Source: Elusimicrobia bacterium UBA5214 (GTDB lineage: Bacteria; Elusimicrobiota; UBA5214). From it: 48,571 nt of DNA. Position numbers and translations under genes: made by a program. The notes beneath the pieces were generated by a model, which was given only the letters and a program-made list of their open reading frames with translations, made no database searches and was not told the DNA's origin. This document shows positions 31,930 through 38,630 of the stretch, piece by piece. Positions within the stretch are counted from its first letter, which is position 1; each line of letters opens with the position of its first letter. The stretch lies in NCBI GenBank assembly GCA_002412545.1, contig DHVG01000024.1, positions 1 through 48,571 of the forward strand. The letters are read 5' to 3'.

Positions 31930-33089
31930 AAAGTAGTGAGACTTATTCCACCAAGAGCAAGCCAAAAACTGCTAAAAATTAAGGATAACCCCGGACGATA
32001 AATTATTTTCATCCTTGACCAAAAACGAATTTCATCTACGGAAATAAAAAAGTTCCCGGCGGATGCCATTTCTTTTAGAAAAACCTTCCCTTTAAAAAGC
32101 CGCTTCCCTTTTTCACCTTGGTATGTTCCGTTCTGGTGCATACTCTGACTTGGCGAAAAAATTTGTTTAATTTCTAAAAAAACTTTCGCTTTTTCGTTCT
32201 TTGTTTTAGGAAAGTATACCGACCAAATATAATAAAGTGGATTCTCCAAAGGGAAAAGGAAACCACCTAAATAATTAAAATCTCCTTTTGAACGCCTGAC
32301 TGCATTTAGTGGTGCATAGCCACCACCAAGCACTCTCCGCCACTCATCCCGAAAAACAAATAAAGGTGAAAAACCATCCATCTCTTGGTAGAACTCAAAT
32401 CCCTTATATTTCAAAGGAGAGTTTACATAAATAATTCCTTCTTTCTTATTACTTTCTTGGTATGAACCGCTCTGGTTCATACCAGGACGCAGAACAATCT
32501 TGTTGGCTACACCTTTATAATCGTTTTTAACATAATAAGAAGGATAAAGTTTATGGAAATAAATTTCACCTAAATCTTGCAATTTTACAATCTTAAAAAA
32601 TCGTCCTTTCCTCATCCAGTCATAGTTCTGCTCATCACCACAACTCAAACTTTCCCCTTCGGTAAGACGAATACCTCCTTCAAAAAAAAAGAGTGAGTTG
32701 TAAATTACACCAATAAAGAGCAAAACAAAACTAAAATGGAAAATTATTGAACCAAATAGTGACAAAAAGTTTAGACCGTGCAACCGTTTAGTCCGTTCAT
32801 CCGTTAACGGACTCAACGGACTAACCGACTCAACGGAACTAACGGTCTCAACGGACAAAACGGACTTAACCGACAAACGCTTTATTCGTTTGAAGTTACA
32901 AAAAAGAATATTTACAATTAGAAGTATTAATAAGAAATTAAACCATAAAGAAGAAAAAATTATTTCTCTGCCCAGAGCAGGAGATAAAATAGTCCCCAGA
33001 AGAGAAAAAAGAAGGACCAGAACTAACAAAACAATGGCAAGTTTAGTTGAACGAAGAAAAACGAAAAAGTTAAAATTTCTAATTTCCAC
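31908..33089 (-). CDS. resB: ResB/Ccs1-type cytochrome c biogenesis protein (system II)
   Basis: 393 residues from a GTG at 33089. It has membrane segments near residues 15-35, 45-60 and 110-130 and one close to the C-terminus (LIFSSFWLALGGISL), with a large periplasmic loop between (GGIRLTEGESL, SPLKYKGFEFYQEMDGF), as in ResB. With CcsA it ligates heme to apocytochromes. Three alterations stand out. A Ser/Val-rich insertion (SVKSVLSVETVSSVESVS) is encoded by ACGGACTNA word repeats at 32777-32880. Two family P palindromes encode SMHQNGTY and GMNQSGSY. The last six residues come from the transposase inverted repeat. Whether the terminal helix is still correct is unclear. Confidence 0.85.
   Translation of the reverse strand: MEIRNFNFFVFLRSTKLAIVLLVLVLLFSLLGTILSPALGREIIFSSLWFNFLLILLIVNILFCNFKRIKRLSVKSVLSVETVSSVESVSPLSPLTDERTKRLHGLNFLSLFGSIIFHFSFVLLFIGVIYNSLFFFEGGIRLTEGESLSCGDEQNYDWMRKGRFFKIVKLQDLGEIYFHKLYPSYYVKNDYKGVANKIVLRPGMNQSGSYQESNKKEGIIYVNSPLKYKGFEFYQEMDGFSPLFVFRDEWRRVLGGGYAPLNAVRRSKGDFNYLGGFLFPLENPLYYIWSVYFPKTKNEKAKVFLEIKQIFSPSQSMHQNGTYQGEKGKRLFKGKVFLKEMASAGNFFISVDEIRFWSRMKIIYRPGLSLIFSSFWLALGGISLTTLTKWGRR
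32120..32144. repeat. In-frame palindrome family P, copy D (decayed)
   Basis: GGTATGTTCC, GTTCT and a complement with three mismatches. It encodes SMHQNGTY in ResB. Confidence 0.75.
32459..32483. repeat. In-frame palindrome family P, copy E
   Basis: GGTATGAACC, GCTCT, then the exact complement. It encodes GMNQSGSY in ResB, a protein unrelated to the radical SAM hosts of copies A-C. Confidence 0.88.
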
Positions 33090-33242
33090 TTTAAGCTTCC
33101 CAATTCAATTTTTTTTAATTGTCTATCCAAATACCCTTACTCTTTTACTCAATTATTAGACAAATTAAAGATAAAAACTGTTCCTTAAAGACCAATAGCT
33201 AAATTCTATACCTTCGTCTAAGAAAAGTCAAATGTTAACATA

Positions 33243-34322
33243 TCATTTGAAAATTTCCCAGATTGTTGGAATAATCTCCAATTTAAAAGATAAAAGTAAA
33301 TTAAGTTCCAAGGTTCCACAAAAACCACAACCGTCACAGTTTATCCCGTTAGAAATTTTTGTAGCGATGTCAGATTGCTTCATCCGACGTGACGTCGGAG
33401 TCGCAATGACAGTCCTATTTCTAATGGGGTTAATCTCAGGAAGCAATTCAAATGCTTTTCGGAATCCTAATTTCACACAATTCGGTAATTCAGTTGGATA
33501 ACGAATCCGGTCACAGGGATAAAGGTCACCATTAGTTTCAATAATGCAAAATATTTTTCCCGCACTGCAGGGAAGTTGGTGATTGTAGCTTGGCCAATGC
33601 CAGATATGCTCAAGTCCAATTAAGGAATTCCGCATATGTTTATTCCCGCCCTTTTTTAAAAAAATAAATTTTTCAATTACCTTTTTATACTTTTCTTCTT
33701 CCGGGTAGAGGTCATTCATATCTTCCACACCACGGGCGAGCCTCTTCAGTGGTTGAAAAGCAGCAAGAAGATTATATTTTTCTGCCAGAGCCAGAACAAA
33801 TTCTACATGGTCAAGATTGTATTTGGTTATTGTCGTGGTTAAGATAACTTTTATTTTATTATTAAGGGCAACTTCAACCGTCTTAATTGACTGTTGGTAT
33901 GCACCTTTCTTGCGAGCGAGAAAATCATGTATTTCTTCCGGTCCATCAATACTTACTTTTATTTGGTCAAGGTTTTTTAGCTCTTTTATTTTTTTCTCAA
34001 TTAAGGCACCCCGGGAGTTCATACTTGGTGAGATACCTAAATTTTTGCAACAGTTAATGATTTCACTAATATCTTCACGGAGCAAGGGTTCACCGCCACT
34101 GAAAGAAATTGTTTTGGTTCCCATTTCTCTTAATTGTTTTAGCAAAGAAAAAATCTGCTCAGTAGAAAGTTCCTCAGATTTTGTATTCCAGACATTGCAA
34201 TATAGACAGCGATGGTCACAGCGGTTGGTTAACTGAAAACGCACGGCTAAAGGAATCCTTCTTTTTAGCAAGGTAACTTTCAGCACCGATAGACCACTTC
34301 CGATTTTATCTTTTAGTTTCAT
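33243..34322 (-). CDS. Radical SAM protein with SPASM/twitch-like C-terminus
   Basis: 359 residues; AAGGAG lies 5 bases before the ATG. The cluster motif RCDHRCLYC has Cys at 35, 39 and 42; ISFSGGEPLLRED is the GGE motif. The C-terminus (ETNGDLYPCDRIR, CDGCGFC) is a short auxiliary-cluster domain as in MoaA/PqqE/SkfB relatives and heme-d1-type enzymes. Between these two halves an ATTGCTTC palindrome (33371-33412) is inserted in frame and encodes VIATPTSRRMKQSDIATK. The substrate is unknown. ResB lies downstream, about 150 bases away. Confidence 0.86.
   Translation of the reverse strand: MKLKDKIGSGLSVLKVTLLKRRIPLAVRFQLTNRCDHRCLYCNVWNTKSEELSTEQIFSLLKQLREMGTKTISFSGGEPLLREDISEIINCCKNLGISPSMNSRGALIEKKIKELKNLDQIKVSIDGPEEIHDFLARKKGAYQQSIKTVEVALNNKIKVILTTTITKYNLDHVEFVLALAEKYNLLAAFQPLKRLARGVEDMNDLYPEEEKYKKVIEKFIFLKKGGNKHMRNSLIGLEHIWHWPSYNHQLPCSAGKIFCIIETNGDLYPCDRIRYPTELPNCVKLGFRKAFELLPEINPIRNRTVIATPTSRRMKQSDIATKISNGINCDGCGFCGTLELNLLLSFKLEIIPTIWEIFK
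33371..33412. repeat. In-frame ATTGCTTC/GCAATGAC repeat inside the SPASM-like gene
   Basis: AGATTGCTTC...TCGCAATGACA with a TCCGACGT/ACGTCGGA inner stem. It separates the two cysteine groups of the C-terminal domain without a frameshift. Confidence 0.85.
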
Positions 34323-34390
34323 TGCTGCTCCTTCTACTCACTGTTACCCCTTCTTTCCTTGATAGACTGTACCATAAGTTCTATATTTAT

Positions 34391-34431
34391 CATTGCGAGC
34401 TCTCCGCCCCAGGCGGAGGGCGTGGCAATCC
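34391..34431. repeat. Dispersed ATTGCGAGC-type repeat
   Basis: CATTGCGAGC, then a CTCCGCC/GGCGGAG hairpin, then GTGGCAATCC. It is tandem with the copy at 34439-34478. Confidence 0.8.
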
Positions 34432-34438
34432 GACGAAG

Positions 34439-34478
34439 TCATTGCGAGCCCCGATTTATCGGGGCGAAGCAATCTTGT
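34439..34478. repeat. Dispersed ATTGCGAGC repeat at the 3' end of the GIY-YIG gene
   Basis: GTCATTGCGAGC, a CCCCGAT/ATCGGGG stem, then GAAGCAATC. It encodes the last residues IASPR of the GIY-YIG protein. Confidence 0.85.
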
Positions 34479-34758
34479 CATATAAGTCTTTCCATCCCGG
34501 ATTCATCCTCTCAATTAACTTGATTTTCTTCCTTCTTGACCCTGCTTTTATTTGTTTTTCTCTCAAAATAGCGTTTTCTGGGTCATCAAACGTCTCATAA
34601 TAAACCAATTTATTGATATTATATTTCTTCGTAAATCCTTCCACAATTTTTTGTTTATGTTCGTATACCCTTTTTACCAAATTTGCCGTAACACCTGTAT
34701 ATAAAACGGTATTCCCTTTGTTAGTCATTACGTATATGTAATACTGTCTACTTGACAT
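34456..34758 (-). CDS. GIY-YIG-family nuclease-like protein
   Basis: 100 residues. YYIYVMTNKGNTVLYTGVTANLVKR gives the GIY-YIG signature, with Arg in the following helix (KRVYEHK) and Glu in ENAILREKQIK. The subfamily is that of small single-domain proteins (UPF0213/YhbQ-like) of unclear role, some of which are thought to be DNA structure nucleases. The gene is bordered by inverted copies of the ATTGCGA repeat: one overlaps the stop, the other abuts the ATG (34757-34800). It could therefore be mobile together with that repeat. No other partner is visible. Confidence 0.88.
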   Translation of the reverse strand: MSSRQYYIYVMTNKGNTVLYTGVTANLVKRVYEHKQKIVEGFTKKYNINKLVYYETFDDPENAILREKQIKAGSRRKKIKLIERMNPGWKDLYDKIASPR

Positions 34759-34800
34759 GAGATTGCTTCCCCCTCGCTTCGCTCAGGGTCGCAATGACCG
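34757..34800. repeat. Dispersed ATTGCTTC repeat at the 5' end of the GIY-YIG gene
   Basis: GAGATTGCTTCC...GGTCGCAATGACC in opposite orientation to 34439-34478. It also overlaps the 3' end of the next gene (34783), encoding its terminal SSRSLRP. Confidence 0.85.
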
Positions 34801-36237
34801 TGATGAGGTGAGGGTCGGATGGGGAACATCCCAGTAGAAATAATGCCAGAGCATCCGTAAGGCAACACTTATATATCTCCAAAATTCAGAAAATGATTTA
34901 AGTTGAATAATTCTTCTCCAGATATATTTCGGACGAAAAAAAAACTGGTAATATGCCAATTTTAAACATTTTTCTATCTGCCTCTGGCTCAATCCTGTCC
35001 ACGGTGTAGGAAGTCGTTCTTCACCTGCTTTCCCCGAGACGAATTCACGCCAGTAATCCCGCCCAGTTCCCTTTATCAATGAATCGTCTAAATCAGTTTT
35101 TGGTTTAGCAATTGTGCGACAAATTTGCACGAAATCAATATTCAAACTTAACATAAAATCAATTGTCTTTTTCAAACTTTCTTCAGTTTCACCGGGATTA
35201 CCAAACATAAAAAAACCTAAAACACGGATACCATACTTATTGCAGAGTTTAACTGCATTTTTGACTTGTTCTACTTTAATTTGTTTATTTATTCCCTCTA
35301 AAATTTCTGGCACTACTGACTCAATCCCTAAATTTATTTCCCGGCAACCGGCACGACTTGCTTCTTTTAACACTTCTTCATTTAAGACATCAGCACGGGA
35401 ACGACATGTCCACTCAATCTTAATTCCTCTTCGCCGAATTTCCTGACATATTTCTATTGTCCTCTTTTTATTGATAAAAAATGTTCCATCAAAAATATCT
35501 ATTTCCCGAATACCAAAGTCATAGTAACATTGTTCAATTTCGTCAACTACATTTCTCGGAGACCTTTCCCGATAGGGTAAGTGAGCAATTGCACAGAATT
35601 TACACTTAAAAGGACACCCGGTACTGGTTAACATAATGCTAAAATTTTTTCTCTGGGAGATAAAAGAGTGATATTTTTCGTTAGGTAAAAGATGTCTTGC
35701 GGGAAAAGGGTAAATGTCAAAGTCAACTAAATTAGTTTTTGGTGGATTGATTTTAATTTCTCCATCCTTTCGCCAAACCAATCCCTCAACCGCAGAAAAG
35801 TCGCCGTCGTTCTCTAAGACACGTAAGAATTTCGGTAATGATTCTATCGCTTCACCAATGACTCCGTAGTCAATTTCTTGATGAGAAAGTGACTCTAAAG
35901 GATAATTGGTAATATTGATTCCTCCGGTAATCACCGGCAATTTTGTTTTTTCTTTTAAATATTTTATCCAATCCAATGTCTCCTGGAAATTATAGGTATC
36001 TATTCTAAAACCTAAGATGTCCGGCTTGAAATTCTCTATCCGTCTTAAAGTTTCTTCTTTAGAAAGTTTCAGTATATTGGCATCAATCAAACAAACTTCG
36101 TGTCCTGCCTGTTTAAGAATTGCCGCTATGTAAGCAAGAATGATTGGTGGAGCAAGAATAAATTCCTCGTCTACAACTTTTAAATTTTCCGAAAATTTAC
36201 GATGCTGAAAAGGTGGAAAAATTAAAGCAATGCGCAT
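34783..36237 (-). CDS. B12-binding-domain radical SAM protein
   Basis: 484 residues. B12-binding half: residues 1-150 (IALIFPPFQHRKF, LPVITGGINITNYPLESL, YGVIGEAIESL). Cluster motif GCPFKCKFC (CX3CX2C) near residue 215, then INLGIESVVPEILEGI and FFMFGNPGETEESL. It ends with a long helical tail. The final 12 residues or so (HPTLTSSRSLRP) are encoded by repeat DNA. It follows the flippase-like gene by 13 bases, so this B12 enzyme probably belongs to the glycolipid operon 38550-34783. A role in modifying a lipid carrier or glycan is a plausible inference. Confidence 0.87.
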   Translation of the reverse strand: MRIALIFPPFQHRKFSENLKVVDEEFILAPPIILAYIAAILKQAGHEVCLIDANILKLSKEETLRRIENFKPDILGFRIDTYNFQETLDWIKYLKEKTKLPVITGGINITNYPLESLSHQEIDYGVIGEAIESLPKFLRVLENDGDFSAVEGLVWRKDGEIKINPPKTNLVDFDIYPFPARHLLPNEKYHSFISQRKNFSIMLTSTGCPFKCKFCAIAHLPYRERSPRNVVDEIEQCYYDFGIREIDIFDGTFFINKKRTIEICQEIRRRGIKIEWTCRSRADVLNEEVLKEASRAGCREINLGIESVVPEILEGINKQIKVEQVKNAVKLCNKYGIRVLGFFMFGNPGETEESLKKTIDFMLSLNIDFVQICRTIAKPKTDLDDSLIKGTGRDYWREFVSGKAGEERLPTPWTGLSQRQIEKCLKLAYYQFFFRPKYIWRRIIQLKSFSEFWRYISVALRMLWHYFYWDVPHPTLTSSRSLRP

Positions 36238-36250
36238 AACCCATTACCCA

Positions 36251-37183
36251 TTATTTAGATAACCGAACAAGAAAAGATTTAGTCAGAAACAATCCAACTA
36301 ATATCGGAAGAAAATATTCTACTACAGAAATAGTAATTCCCAGACTAAGTAACTTTTCAGATGAACCATAGGGTGCAAAGAAAAGACAAATCGCCGCCTC
36401 CCGTGTCCCCAAACCATGAATGGTAATCGGTAAATTGCTAATTAAAATCGTTAAAGAAGCAAGGAGGAGAATTTGAGAAAAAGGAATAACTAAACCCACC
36501 GCTTTACTTAATATCTTAAAATTCAAAAGTTCAAAAAAAATAATAAGACCCGCATACAGGAAAAGAATAAGAAACTTCTTTGAATTTATTGTTATTATTG
36601 ATTCGTAGAGATTCTTTACGGAAATAGCAAACCTGCTACCCCAGAAGTCGAGATAGCCTTTAATGATTTTACTCACATTTTCTCTCTTTAATATCCAAAA
36701 AAGTAGTAAACAAATGGGAAAAAATAACAAACTAAAATAGACAGAACGATGTAGATTTCTTTCCAAAAAGAAAGATGTTCCCAGAATAAAAAATATCACC
36801 GTAATCAGATTCAAAAACAGACCAAGCAAAAGCGAATAGGCACCTCCAAGCAGTGGAAAACCATAATTTTTATTCAAATAAACTGCCCGAAGGAGCATAC
36901 CTGACTTCATCGGTGAAATCGCTTTCAAAGGTATGCTCCCAGTTTGGACAAAAAGAAGTTCTTTAAAAGGAACTTCTAACCCGAGACCTTTCAATATCTG
37001 ACGCCATTTTTCCGTAGAAAGAAATATATTGCTCACTATTGAAATTGCAAGCCCCAAAACCAGAAAACTGGCTTCTACATTACTGAATACCTTTATAACT
37101 TCGGTTATCCTAATTTTTGAGAAGAGAAAGGCAAAGATAAATAACGGCACGCAGTAAGTAAAATAAATCCATAATTTCTTCAT
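36251..37183 (-). CDS. Lysylphosphatidylglycerol-synthase-like / UPF0104 flippase-type membrane protein
   Basis: 310 residues with about eight membrane segments. The family signature is the late TIHGLGTREAAICLFF (usually GG.G.RE) and early SIPLKAISPMKSGMLLRAVYL. Relatives such as YbhN and AglD-like proteins are linked to lipid or polyprenyl-sugar handling. It overlaps the methyltransferase gene by 4 bases (ATGA). Neighbours (methyltransferase, polyprenyl-phosphate mannose synthase-like, TMTC-like) suggest flipping of a glycolipid. Confidence 0.8.
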   Translation of the reverse strand: MKKLWIYFTYCVPLFIFAFLFSKIRITEVIKVFSNVEASFLVLGLAISIVSNIFLSTEKWRQILKGLGLEVPFKELLFVQTGSIPLKAISPMKSGMLLRAVYLNKNYGFPLLGGAYSLLLGLFLNLITVIFFILGTSFFLERNLHRSVYFSLLFFPICLLLFWILKRENVSKIIKGYLDFWGSRFAISVKNLYESIITINSKKFLILFLYAGLIIFFELLNFKILSKAVGLVIPFSQILLLASLTILISNLPITIHGLGTREAAICLFFAPYGSSEKLLSLGITISVVEYFLPILVGLFLTKSFLVRLSK

Positions 37184-37830
37184 TTTTCTCCTACTACAAG
37201 TGTATAAAAGAATGGACCAAACTTTTCAGTTAATTTTACCTGAAATCCAGTGTTAACAAATAATCTTTTAAGTTCTTCCAAATTGTAGGTTTGGTAGTGG
37301 TCTTTTGGTTTAAAACCCAAGAAGGTGGCTATTTTGTCAAAAAAAGGGTCTACGGCAGTTATTATCAGTAGCCCACCTTTTTTCAGGACACGATAACTTT
37401 CGGTAAGCAATCTCTCACCGTCCTTCACATGTTCAATTACCGAAGCGATAATAACTGCATCAAATTCATTCTCACTAAACGGAAGTTTCTCTCCATATCC
37501 GGGCAGGACTTTTATATTAGGGTCATTCACTGCTTGACGCAGTTCATCTGAAGGTTCTATACCAACTGCTTTTTCTAAATTAAGTTCTGAATTTAAAACA
37601 CTTAACATCGCACCATCAGCTGCACCAATATCTAATAGTCTTATTCTTTGTATATTTTTATACTTTTTTATCGCATTTAATACTTCTTTCACCCTTTTTC
37701 TAAATCTATATCTCGTCAGAAAATTCCTTTCTCTTCTTCTTAAATACACTTTAGGGTCTAATCCAACTGCTTTTTTTCTAAACAGAAATTTATTTATGAA
37801 TTTGTCCAGAAAAAATATACCATATTTCAT
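37180..37830 (-). CDS. Class I SAM-dependent methyltransferase
   Basis: 216 residues. The SAM-binding motif LLDIGAADGAML lies near residue 65. The segment FDAVIIASVIEHVKDGERLL and the later VLKKGGLLIITA are typical of the Methyltransf_11 group. DHYQTYNLEELKRLFVNTGF is the usual substrate-side helix. Its place inside a glycolipid operon suggests a sugar or lipid methylase, but that is context only. Confidence 0.85.
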   Translation of the reverse strand: MKYGIFFLDKFINKFLFRKKAVGLDPKVYLRRRERNFLTRYRFRKRVKEVLNAIKKYKNIQRIRLLDIGAADGAMLSVLNSELNLEKAVGIEPSDELRQAVNDPNIKVLPGYGEKLPFSENEFDAVIIASVIEHVKDGERLLTESYRVLKKGGLLIITAVDPFFDKIATFLGFKPKDHYQTYNLEELKRLFVNTGFQVKLTEKFGPFFYTLVVGEK

Positions 37831-37845
37831 TTATTTTCTCTTGAC

Positions 37846-38550
37846 CTAAAGATTTTTAGCAAATCGTAATTTGAAAACTGTCCAGAGGGCTTCAATAATG
37901 AACCAAGGAGAATTTTTCTTAGACCTACCAAATTTTCGTTCCCAATAGGTGATTGGTATTTCCTTTATTTTAAAACCTAATTCATAACCCTTAAATAGTA
38001 ATTTAATCAATGACGCTGGTCCAGTAAAATTTATATCATTTAAATTTATTTTTTCCAATACTTCTCTCCTATAACAACGATAACCCGAAGCACAGTCACG
38101 AATATTTTCTATCTTAAGCATTTTACAAATATAAAAGTTTGCCAGCCGACTCCCTAACCTTCTAAAGATACTCCGTCCAACCTGTTTACTTCCACTAATA
38201 AACCTTGAACCAATCACCACATCGCACTCCCTGATTTGCTGTAAGAACTTGGGTATCTCTTCCGGATTATGCGACAAATCCGCATCCATTTCCAAAATAT
38301 AATCATAGTCATAAGTCAAAGCATACCGGTAGCCATCTCTTCTACTTAACCCTTCACTGCGTTCATCTTGCCGATGAATAATTTTAACTTGAGAATACAT
38401 CCTTGCTAATTCATCAGCAATTTCACCAGTTCCGTCAGGTGAATTGTCATCAACAATAAGAAGGTTAAGGTTAAGGTTAAGAATTTTTTCTACTAATTTT
38501 TGAATATTCTCTTTTTCGTTATAAGTAGGAATTATGACAAGTATTTTCAT
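37846..38550 (-). CDS. Polyprenyl-phosphate mannose synthase-like GT2 glycosyltransferase
   Basis: 234 residues. The start ILVIIPTYNEKENI, LIVDDNSPDGTGEIAD, then the DXD-type EMDADLSHNPEEIP are typical of dolichol/polyprenyl-phosphate-mannose synthases. The FTGPASLIKLLFKGYEL and EIPITYWERKFGRSK segments match Dpm1-like enzymes without C-terminal membrane anchors. It would make the lipid-linked sugar that PMT/TMTC-type enzymes use, and four such membrane/TPR proteins are encoded in this window. Confidence 0.88.
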   Translation of the reverse strand: MKILVIIPTYNEKENIQKLVEKILNLNLNLLIVDDNSPDGTGEIADELARMYSQVKIIHRQDERSEGLSRRDGYRYALTYDYDYILEMDADLSHNPEEIPKFLQQIRECDVVIGSRFISGSKQVGRSIFRRLGSRLANFYICKMLKIENIRDCASGYRCYRREVLEKINLNDINFTGPASLIKLLFKGYELGFKIKEIPITYWERKFGRSKKNSPWFIIEALWTVFKLRFAKNL

Positions 38551-38630
38551 TTATCTAAGGTAACACGGATGCAGACGGATTAAAGACAGCGGATGCAAGC
38601 GGATTGAATCTGTCTGTCCTATACAGAAAA

